Made by a program: the position numbers and the translations under genes. 64,000 nt of DNA from Bombyx mori (taxonomy: Eukaryota; Arthropoda; Insecta; Lepidoptera; Bombycidae), in contig NC_085111.1 in the NCBI RefSeq assembly GCF_030269925.1, positions 7,866,142 through 7,930,141 of the forward strand. Reading direction: 5' to 3'. The notes beneath the pieces are model-generated. The model was not told where the DNA came from. It searched no databases and worked only from the letters and a program-made list of their open reading frames with translations. The stretch's first letter is position 1. Each line of letters starts with the position of its first letter. Below are positions 14,501-26,500 of this stretch, piece by piece.

Positions 14501-17500
14501 AAGTTTCTCGCTAATTCCACAAAGCCTTTTTTAATAAAATGTTTTTGTTACTCAAAATTAACATAAACAACCAATAAAAACTGTTTGTGCATTAAATAAA
14601 TGTATTATAGTATAATAAAATAAAATCTGGTCTTTTTTTCCTTCCTATACTGATAGCCTTGAGAGTCTATTTCAGCTTCACCCGAACGTGTAAGGGAGCT
14701 CTCGGGACTCAAACCAGAAGTGTTGCTAACACTGGTCCTAGCAAGAGCAGTGCATCGCAGAATCTACCACCGGAACGGAAACGCGACCCACTGAGAAGAT
14801 CCGGCGAGACTCAGTGGGCTGTGTCTATGGGTTAATTTACTCGTCGAGCCCTTCGTCGCAAGCGACGGGTTCGGCGAGGACGGTGACCGGTGCTTGAGGT
14901 TAACCTAAAAGCACCGTTAATGGATCGGGAGGATCCGTAATGACGTGTTTAGGGCTATCATTTTAGTGAGCTGATATACTCCTCGTCTATGAATTTGTTG
15001 TTGATTATGATGATACTAATTAATGTTGTTCCTTCATTATAGTTAGATAGGTACATAATTGTATTTAATAAAGATTGGTAGGTTAGTATTGAACTGGGGC
15101 GGGTTATCTACTACGATAACTACGCATGTCTATGTGTCACATGGGCGTCTAGCCCATTAGTTGACAGATGTTTCGGATAATTTCAAAAACCTCGATAACA
15201 CTGCTCTAAATTTAGAATGTAGGACATCCACACTTGTTTTGGCGAGAATGCGAGAAACGAACTAATTAGAATATTTTTATTTGTTTGTAAAGATTTAATC
15301 GTGTAATAATGGGGGCTTATTGATTGTTTAATACGTGTGAAAATGCTTCTCGGGTTCTTCCAGCAAGTTAACTGAAATCCCATTTTTATTTTATTAAGAT
15401 ATTGTTTCGTTTTTACTCCGTTTCATTTATTTTATCCAAATTAATGACAATTTCAGATCAATTAAGTAATATTTCATCCGCTCCATTGAATTTTTTAACT
15501 AACGTAGTATTATATGTAGTAATAATAATAGTGGAATTAACTTGACGCTGGCCAATTAACACTTTTTTTTTTGGTCAGGAGGAAATCGCCCTCCCCTGGG
15601 GATGGAGGGCAGGGCATGTCGGAGTCGAACTGACTAAAACCTCCTGTCGCTCAACAACCCGCGTCCGAACCTCGCATGAGACAGAACCCATGAAAAGGCA
15701 AAAGGGGAAAGTGAAGCGTTTAGGGCGGAGCACATCTCTCCCATCACCCTCCCCCTCGGCCAATTAACACTTAGAAGCCGATAACTGCATAGAAAAGAAA
15801 TAACAAGTACCTCTAATAATTTCTTCTCGTGTTCAGCTTTTTCTTGTTCTAATTGATCGGCTTTCCTTTCAGTCTTTTTTAATTTAAATGATAAAACTCT
15901 GCAATTTTTAATGGTCTGCTCTAATTCGCGTCTCAGGGATGAATATTCGTCGGCCTGATCTTCTCTAAAATAAAAATACAGGTTTACCATTAAGACTTAT
16001 TTATCGATGATAAGACAAATAACAAAAAAGCATTACTGCTTAGTTTTTAGATAGATTAATGGTATTTTCGAATAAATTAGTAATCATCTGTAGTAGTTAT
16101 TTCGTGCAAATGTTATGCGTTTTTCAAATCAGGTCTATAAACCAACCAACCTAAAATTATCTTGCATCTCTTCGATTTCTTCCTCAAGATCCCGTAGTTC
16201 TTTCTTCATATCTTCATTCTCATCCATCAATTCTTCACATAACGTTTCGGCCGCCAACAACTTGGCTCGTAGCTGCTCAATCTGACGGGTCTGAGCTTCA
16301 GTTGACGGCCGAGTCTAATGAAAGTAGTCAAATATCAAAGACGACAACATTTATTTATTATTATGTTATATATATTAAATTATATGTATGTATAAGTTGT
16401 CGTGGCCTAAATTATAAGACGTCCGGTGCATTCGTATGTACCGATTCGAATCCCGCCAGCGAGTACCAATTTTTCTAATGAAATACGCACTTAAGATATG
16501 TTCACGATTGACTTCCACGGCGAAGGAATAACATCGTGTAATAAAAATCAAATCCGCAAAATTTTAATTTGTCTAATTACTGGTGATAGGACGTCTTGTG
16601 AGTCCGCACGGGTAGGTACCACCACCCTGCCTATTTCTGCCGTGAAGCAGTAATGCGTTTCGGTTTGAAGGGTGGGGCAGCCGTTGTAACTTTACTTGAG
16701 ACCTTAGAACTTATATCTCAAGGTGGGTGGCGCATTTACGTTGTAGATGTCTATGGGCTCCAGTAACCACTTAACACCAGGTTGACTGTGAGCTCGTCCA
16801 CCCATCTAAATAGAAATAAAAAATATATATAAACCATAAAGTTGAGAAAATTATCATCATCATCAATATTATAAATTGAGCAAAATTTGTAGATACCTCA
16901 AGCTCACTCTCAATTTCCCTAATTTTCTGAGTTAGGTGTTTTTTCTCATCCCTGAGATCCTCATTGTGCGTAGTTAATTCGTTTACTTTCTGTTGTAGTT
17001 TTAGTACTTCCGATGATCGTCCTGTCGTGTATTTATTCGCCGTGTCGATGTTAGCGAGTCTGCGTAGAAGAATGTCGCTTTTTTCTTTCTCCACTCTTTC
17101 ACAACGTTTCCTTAAAATATCTACTTCTTGTTTTAAGCCCTCTATTTGATCCTGCGAAAAAAATGACATGAGTTTTCACATCCTCCAATCAAATTCGATT
17201 ACAAAACTAGTTTTACTTGATAATGATGGTGCATCCCCTCCCAAACACTACTTAAACTTTTTCATTGCACTAAATGGGTGAATGAACACACGTTCCTTGG
17301 TGTTATGTGGTTGTCAATTCTCATAGATATCCCAACGTTAATGTCGCCACTTATCTGGTGACATGAGGTCGCAGTCTAAATTGTATTGTATAAATTTTTT
17401 CCATCCGCCAAATGGAAATAGATGACTACTTCGTTGAAAAAATGGGTTGGAAATCTTATATGTTTATCATATAACGAATGAAATTTTTAGTTATATTTGA

Positions 17501-20500
17501 ACTGAGCTAACTTTTTTTGGTTATAAACCTCAGAGAGCGACTAAATTATACATATAACTGTTTCATTCTAACCTGATATTCTTTAACGTTGGAATCCACT
17601 AAAGTAGTTTCGGTGGTGGTGCTCGTTTCATCATCAGACTCATCTTTGTCCTTAGACGGACCTCCTCGAACGGGGGGTTTCAAATTCGTTGAATTCCGAG
17701 AATTCTTTACCTAATAAATAATGGAAATCAGTTTGAGGGTTCTTCGAAAAAGCGGCTTGACATGATAACCCCCTTATCATGGCCGCCTCTGATTACACAC
17801 TCGACCCAAGCGACCGAACAACACACAGCTGCTGTTATTTTGGATTCTCCCGATTTACTCTCAGTGCATTAAGGCATTCCGAGCACCGGTCACCGTTCTT
17901 GCCGTACTCGTCCAATGCGACGGAGGATTCCATATACCACATAACCCACAGCTCACTGATTTTCTCGCCGGATCTTCTTCTCGATTTCGATCCGGTGATA
18001 GATTCAGATTTTTTTCCTACCCATTTGCTGGTAACCTAAGAGGCTATTCCAGCTACGCCCGAACGGGTAGGTGAGCTCACGGGCCCAGCCTAAGAGAATT
18101 TGCTAACACTAGCCCTAGCAAGAGTAGTGCTTCGCAGAATCTACCACCGACTGAGAAGATCCGGTGAGAAACTCAGTGGGCTAAGATTCAGCCCTGCTCT
18201 TGCTTGGGCTGACGTTAGCTTACCCGTCTAACGAAACCAGAATAGCCCTTCGCGGCTACTGGTGATTCAGTAGGAATGAAAGATATATAAGGGCTTAATG
18301 TCATTTGACACATTACAAATCGTATATCGAAATATTGACAAGGCTATATTCGCTTCTATGGGTAATCAGAAATGTTTGTAAGTTGAAGTGGTAGTGGGCG
18401 ACACACACAATGCGTAGAACCGACTGCCTTTTGAGGCTGATCATTTCTACAATGGAAACCACGAAATGACATCCGGAGTGTAGGGCGGGCCCCCTTATCA
18501 AGCTTGGCGGATTATTCCACGGATAATGGCAAATCGTTATGATGGCAGTTTCATAAATTACTTTGAAAATCGGGAACACTGTGATCAGCTGTGAATATTT
18601 CGTATATTCGCCTTGAAGACTATAATCTGCCGGAAATTTATTAAAATAACTACTTTACCTGCATTAAAAAGTTTACATCATCTTTGGTCGATGACCGTTC
18701 GTCTTTATATCTAGCAGTCTTTTCATCTTCTTTACTTTTGGACAAACTTCTTCGCTCTCTTTCTTTCTCTATACTTGGCTCCTTTTCAAAACTATTCTGC
18801 GTTTTTAACAGCTGCATCTGTAAACACATCGATGCAAAATATCTTAACAAATAAAGAACATGTACTTCTCGTGTACATGTTAAATATAGCTCAATGATAT
18901 GTAAATAGTTGTGAATACGACTTATTTTAAAATACACATTTTTTTATTTTACGTGTTTACAGGAACTACTTTGTTGTGCTGAGTTGTTATCAAAATCAGG
19001 TTGCAGTTTTAATAGATACTTGTATTATAAATAAATAGATGAGATTTTAGGGGAATTCGGTTTGAAGAACCTTTTTACGATTTAGATACGTTTTGATTCT
19101 TTCTGACATCGAAGGCAATAAGTCCAGATTCGAATGGTCTTCAAATTGATAACAATAAATTTAATTCTTATTTAATGTTTAAAAAAAATTGTAGCCATGT
19201 GTGATAAAAGTATTTTATGGATTGTTTAACACTACACGGCTATCAACTTTTAAAAAACCCTTTTGTTGTCTATCTGGTCTACTTGTGATTATAACGATAG
19301 TGGTTATAGACTATATAACAGTATTTATAATGATAGTTAACGTGCCGTTAGTAAGGCCACGAAAATAAATCGAATAAAAGTAAATCGCAACATCACAATG
19401 TAACCATATAATCGTATAAGAACTTGTCACACACTTGTCTAACATGCGACATATTCTTTCCTTAAATAAAATTTGAAGAGAATCCTCATCCTAATCTCAT
19501 GCTTATGTTTTTTTTATTATTATACATAACATCTCTGACTAAGAAAAATATAATATATAATTCTAAAATTGCGTAAAACATAGTGAAGGTAAGTTTATAG
19601 TATTCGAAACGTATGGAAATTATAAAATGAGCTGAACAACTAAGAATATACATATTATGTAGGTATGTATGTAATCGTGAAACTATTTTAAAGTCATGTC
19701 TATTACTCGTGAAAACATAAAAGGCACTACAACTTATTACACCTTCCATTACAAAATAGATTAATAACGGGTCATTTCCTCAATAAATATGACTGATCCT
19801 CTTCTCTTGCCAGACACTAAGTTTACAAGTGACCTTTTACGTTTATTTCGAGCTCCATGCCGAAGCAGACAGAGTTGCTACGGTAGTCAGTGCTCACGAC
19901 TTGACCCACTTAAAGCTCTGAATTCCAAGGTGAAAAAATATATTCATGTACACATCCCGATCCCGGTATTAGAACTTATAAAAATTGTTTATTTATGGCG
20001 TATTATAATTTCAATAACATGTACACACAGGGTGTGGTGCTGTTGATTCCAGATAAATAAAAATAAACGAAACGAACGAAATGTTTATTACGATTCTTTA
20101 TTAAGCTGTACGTAATGTAACAATAATTAAATTAATCTGCACGTAATGTAACAATAATTCAAATTTATTCAGGTTACAAATTAACGTGCGAAGCAGTTTT
20201 TTTGGACAAATCCCTTTTTCGGCCAAAAGGGATTTGTTAACAACCGCCCAAGCACCTTCGGAGACCTTAAGGGCAGTTGCTATGCGAATGAATCTACTAC
20301 TGGATCAGAATCGCGATCCGCTCAGAAGATCCAACGAGAAGCTTAGCGGGCAGATGCATGGGTTAGGTTGCACGTCGAATTCTTTGCCAAGTTCGACGAG
20401 TACGGTTACCAGGGTCCCTAAGCCTGCTCCTGGTGCTAGAGCTGAAGGCGTCTAATGCTAAAGTTAATGGATCTCACGCTGTCTCTCTGTCTGTTTGTTC

Positions 20501-23500
20501 CGGCTAATCACTCGAACAGCTGGACCGATTTTGACGAGACTTTCACTGATAGGTAGCTGATGATATAAGGAGTAACTTAGGCTACTTTTTTTTGGACTAG
20601 CTTCGCCCCGTGGTGTCATCCGCGGTACGACAATAAGCGCGGGTAGGTAACATCGCGGGACTCAGCTATCAATAATAAAATTTAATGTTTCCGAAGCGAA
20701 GCGAGGGCAGGTCGCTAGTTCTACATATAATATTTAGGTAAATTTGGTATTTAAACCATAAAAATAAAATTTCAGTGACAAAAACTTAAGAGGTTTAGCT
20801 AAACTTTAGCGTTAAGTAATGCGAAACAAATAGTATTCGAAGCACGTTTTATAATTCCCATCTTTACAAAATAATGATGTGTTTACCTTTCGCACACGTT
20901 CAGCGAGTGAGTCATTCTTGGTTATTGCGAGCTGAGTCTGGGAGCCTGCGGACGGGGGCGGCGATGGTGACGGCCGACGTAATGTAACTGTGTCTATTTC
21001 GAAACATTTTATTATATATATAAAACAAAAATTAAAATTTTAAAAGTATTTATATGCTTTTAAACTATTTTCATTCATTATAGATTTTTATTTGTAGTAC
21101 TACGAAATAGAATCACGAATTGACATAGAAATATATTTATGAAAGATTAGGAAAAATACAAAGTTGCTTTGAAAAGCTCATTCAGTTCAATTAGAGCCAG
21201 AGTTTTACATAATAGTAATAGTCTGTTGATTAGCAGACAAGACACGGGTATGCATCCTTGGTTCGCTTGGGTCGAGATGTACATAATACTACTTGTATCT
21301 TCACTGTATCTTCTAATATAAATTCTTTATTCCTCCCTAATTTATCTGTTGAATACTAGGAGATTTATTAGAGGGAAACAGTGTAAGATATATTCTTGTA
21401 CTGAAGCAATTGCTATTTTAATGCAACTGAAACTTTCATCTAATGCCTCAGGGTGGATCGATCAGGATGATTTATAGACTCCAATAAGCGCCTATTATCA
21501 CAGTTAGAAGGATAAATTCATTAAGCGAAACCTACACACCTTAAGAAGCAACTTGTTATGAAATTTCTGTTTTACATACAAAGAGATAATCGTAATGTTT
21601 CCATACCATTAGTTGTTTGGCCTGTGTCCAAATCCGGTAATGGGCCCGTAAGGCGTCGTTTGGGTAGCTTGAGATTGACTGTGACGGCGTTTGAGTCGCT
21701 GCCGTCAGCACCCAGATCCGGCGTCGATGTCCAAGACGTATTGTTTTTATTGAATCCTACACAAACAATAAAAATACAGATCAGACATTGTGGTTTAAAC
21801 AATAAAACCGAACCCGTATCGAGCGATGAGATTATGCCGGTTATTTTTTTTTTAAATTAAAGTCTCAGTTTAGTTATTTAATGGTTTTCCCACCTATCAA
21901 AGAGGAACGCGTTACTACTTCGCTGCAGTAATTGATAGTTTCCTCCGTGGGTATAATACCACCAGTAATGCAAATTTCAACTTGATCTTATTTTTATTAC
22001 TAGGATGTTCTTACTTAGACCGTGGAAATCTTTCGTAAATGTCTCACGTATATATGTATTTCATTAGAAAAAATGGCAGCTGCCTGCGTGATTCATGAAT
22101 CCTATGAATGGATCTCATACGTTCCGCCTAGAGGGGTGGGACAAATATGCGAATTCGTACTTCCAGACCTGTTACGGCATTCTGGTTATCCTCTCTGTGG
22201 ACTCTGGTAACCACTTACTCCTTGCGTCCCATAATTTTAAGAAATAAACAGAACCACGTTGTACATTTTTTGTAACATAAATATATATTTATATAATTAA
22301 GTAAAAGAAGAATAGTATAGAAAAGATTTAAATAAAAATGTATTTTTTTAAGGTGGGACTAAAATAGCTAATTTCTGTTTAGTTTGCTTTAAGTTTACAT
22401 AATACGTGCAGTTACTGGGTGTCAATGAGATGTCAGAGTTTATGGAAGAAATTGTGTTTTGGAAATAAGCTATAATCATTATCAACTCACAGATGTCCAC
22501 TACTGGACATAGGCCTTTTTTTTTTTTTTTTTTTTTTCGGGCCGGGGGCCGAACCTCCTACGAGGTCCCCGCGCCTAGGGGGCGCGCGGGGTATGTGAGA
22601 CTCAACGATCTGCAGGTGTTGAGAGCAGATCGCGGGCCCAAGGATTTTAGGGCCCACCCACTAAACGACTCCCCTGCACTCTTACACCCAACGTCCGATC
22701 TCCGTCCGGGGTCAGAACCCGTTCAGAGTAGGGGGGTTCCCGCGGTCAACACTACAACCAGACACGCGGCGCCACCCCGAGGACGCCCGACCGACGGGTC
22801 GTCGAGGCGATAGTCGACGACCAACGACGTCGGTCTCCGCGGTAACTGGACATAGGCCTCCCTCAAGGCTCACCATAATCACTGGTTCTGCATAGAATGT
22901 ATCTAGTCGCATCCAGCGGCTTTTAATATTATTATATTTAAATTTACATTTTTAATTATGGACGTATTAAGTAAACAGCCTCATATTCTAAATTCGACTA
23001 AATCCAACCTTTACCGTAATAATACAACTTTGTGATATCTGTAATTTTGGGGAACTACGTAATTGGCTTGAAATTTTGATAAATCCTTAGTATTGGCCTA
23101 TTAAGTAAAAATATATTTAAAATATCGCAAATACGCTATTCATTAATGGCTGAATAAAAGTTTCAAACACACGTATTCGTACGGATATGTAATTACTGAT
23201 TAAAAGTGCAAGTTACTGTTCTATAATAGTGTTATAATATTATTATTATTTTTATTGCACAGATTGGTGGACGAGCTCACAGCACTCCTGGTGTTAAGTG
23301 GTTACCGGAGCCCATCCGCAACGTAAATGCCACCACCCACCTTCAGATATTGAGTTCTAAGGTCTCAGTATAGTTACAACGGCTGCTCCACCCTCCAAAC
23401 CGAAACGTATTAAATTATTAAATTAAAGCTTCACGGCAGAAATAGGCAGGGTGGTGGTACCTACCAGTGCGGACTCACAAGAGGTCCTACCACCAGTAAT

Positions 23501-26500
23501 TACGCTAATTATAATTTTGCGGGTTGTATTTTTATTACACGGTATTATTCCTATACCGTGGAAGCCAATCGTGAACATTTGTTAAGTACGTATTTCATTA
23601 AAAAAATTGGTATTCGCCGGCGGGATTCGAACCGGTGCATCGCTCAAGACGAATGCACCGGACGTCATATCCTTTAGGCCACGACGGCTTCAAGTAGATC
23701 GTAGAGTATCGTGAGAGGAAATTATTCCTTGAATTAATACATTAAAATGTAACCTGTGGAAAAAGTGTCCTTTTTGGTTGACTCGATGGAGCTAAGGTTG
23801 GTACTCGAAGCCCAACCCCGGCCAACCTTGTCCCCTTCTGCTGCACCATTCTCTCCGTCACGGCTTCTGTTTATTTAAGAAAAGAAAAATAATCGTTATT
23901 ACAAACAACAACAAGAACAACAACTCTCAGGTGTCACTGATGAAATGAAAATGAAAATAAGAAAAAGTAATACAGCACCACTTCGATAAAGCGGCAGGAC
24001 AGGCCGCCGGAAACTACATAGCCGATCCTGCGGACCAAATGGTAAACAGTCGACGTCGCCCAAAACACGTCATTTCGGATCCTCCCGATTGACGGCTCTT
24101 GCTAGTGTACGTATTAGCAACATATTCAGGTTTGAGCCCCGTGAGCTCACCTACTATTTAAGGTTACGCTGATATGGTATCTCTAGACCATCAGCTTAGG
24201 TAAGAAAAAAAAAGTAGGCGATCCCTGGCATTGGTGATGCCCATGGGTGACTGTGACTACTTACAATTAGGTGGATCGGACAGCAAAATGTTCAGCAAAC
24301 GTCTTTACGAGCAACTGGTTCTTTATTGTAAATTTTCACCAATATAATTACAGATTACAACAATATCATTCGAGATTATTACTAAATTATGCGGTATGTA
24401 GGTACGTATAAGATATTTATAATGACGGTCAACTTTCCTTAATTGACAGTGATAGAATGAAACACCAAAAAATTATGTATTTAAATAGCAGTAGAGCATT
24501 TAGTGAACACATGATGTTAAGCACTATCTCGTTTATTTCTATGACTATGAAGTAAGTAATATGTATTTCATGGTGAAGTTTGAAACATGCGTTACACAAC
24601 ACATACGATTGAGGGTTACTGACTATGGCTTAGTCATGATATGAGTGGTGTCATTCAGAATCTGTGGCCTCTAGTAAACGTTTAACATTAGGTAATCCGC
24701 GAGCTCACTCACATATTTTAATAAAACGAAAGCACCAAATGGAAATACGGTTGAAAAATGAACATTCTGAAACAATGTAAATGTCTAGTGAACGAACGGC
24801 TTTACACATGGGTTTAAGTCAGATTAGGATTATTTTGTAAAATTGCTTGAAAAAGGTTTTTTTTAATTTTTATTGTCCTTGTAGGCAGACCAGTCCACAG
24901 ACGGCCCTGATGGTGAGTGGTTACCGTCGCCCATGGACTTCAGCAATGCTAGGGCCCGAGCCAAGCCACTGCCTACCGTTTAATACTCTCCACAAGCCTC
25001 GTTTGAAGGACATGTCATAGCGCTCGGGAAACACCGTGGAGGGGAGCTCATTCCATAGCCGGATGGTACGTGGCAAAAAAGACCTCTGGAAACGCACTGT
25101 GGATGACCGTAGTGGCTCCAAGTAGTATGGATGAACTCTACTCCGATGGCGGGCGGTGCGATGGTAAAAACGAAATGATGGTATCATCTCGGATAATTCC
25201 TCAGAGCACTCTCCATGGAACATACGGTACAAAATACAGAGGGCACCGAAAGAATTTTCACTAAAGTTAAATCACAATTTTCGACAATCAATCAATCGAC
25301 TCTAATTTACCAGAACTGTTTATGGCATTGTGTTATTTAATTTAACGAGAAATTGCATTGTCGTTTTTATGTAGGTATAGGTGGATAAAGTACCTACTGT
25401 TTATGCAAAGCCAGATCGGAGCCGCGGATTGCGTCAAACGTCAGAGAGCAATACAAACAATTCGCAAAACGTTGAGGAATTTGGATTCGTGCCACAGTAT
25501 TCTTTTTGTTCATAGATAAAACAGCGTACTATAAATTCATGTGTTTTCACATAATCAACTAACATTCTGGCTGGACACCTTAGCAAAAGAAAAGTGAGAT
25601 ACATTTAATTGTATAACGAATTAAATATATCTCATTTTTCTTTTGCTAAGAAGAATCAGGCTAAAATGCTCTGATGACGAGTGATTGAAGCTAGTAGTAG
25701 GTATTCAAAATGCATAAGTATTGTGCTAACTTTGGTATACATTTCAAGTAATGATGTCCAAAACCTTCTTGTATCGTCATATTCTGATCGCATATCTCAA
25801 TAATAATATCAATAGTTTTTACTGCTAGGTACCACCACTCTGCTTGCTTCAGTCGTCAAGCAATATTGCGTTCCAGTTTGAAGGATGGGGCAGACGTTGT
25901 AACTATACTGAGACCTTAGAAATCACATCTCATGGTGGGTGGCGGCATTTACGTTATAAAAGTCTGGGCTCCGGTAACCAATTAACACCAGGTGGGCTGT
26001 GAGCTCGTCCACCAATCTATGCAATAAAAACATGGTAGGTGGATATATTGTTTTTATACGCTACACTACTATGCGTAAAGTACATACCTACCTACCTACC
26101 TCAATTGTAATAATTTTCTATAAATTTCCAATTTAGAAAGGGGAAATTCGGTAAAGTAATACTGAAAAAGAATGGTGGCTGGTGGTAGTGCTCTCGTGCC
26201 TTGCTAAGCATGTTCATATTCGAATCATTTTTCGGCCGTTTACTTCTGAAGACGTCTATGTGTTTCTGATTTTATTCGTTCCAAGATATTGTTCCACACG
26301 GAGCAATTGTTAGCAAAATAGATAAATGTTTGAAATCGAAATTGAAAGCATACCTAAGTACATATTATATTCATATGTAATAAATTGCATTTGAGTAAAA
26401 ATATATCTATTAACTGACCGTGATGTCGGTGAGTTCCAAGAGGAAAGGCTGGGTGTGGATGCGGTAAAATCATCATCTTTTTTCTTGCCGCCACCGTGTT

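Larger units (their letters stand above)
18818..20886. other. introns 4-5 region, no coding exon; holds repeats at its end
   Basis: 18818-20185 is AT-rich intron with nothing I can name. It has an imperfect two-copy repeat at about 20108-20165 (CGTAATGTAACAATAATT twice). The distal part is taken by LINE-UTR and RTE-like fragments listed separately. Confidence 0.5.

Noticed and set aside
22493..22813. ORF of 106 codons starting in a phenylalanine run
   Set aside because: The Phe run is the LINE poly(A) tail read as T, and the rest is 3' UTR of a truncated R1-type insertion.
23600..23690. tRNA gene suggested by the A/B-box-like GGTTCGAATCCCGCC
   Set aside because: It is the tRNA-derived head of a Bm1 SINE, continuous with the SINE body, and the cloverleaf is not maintained.
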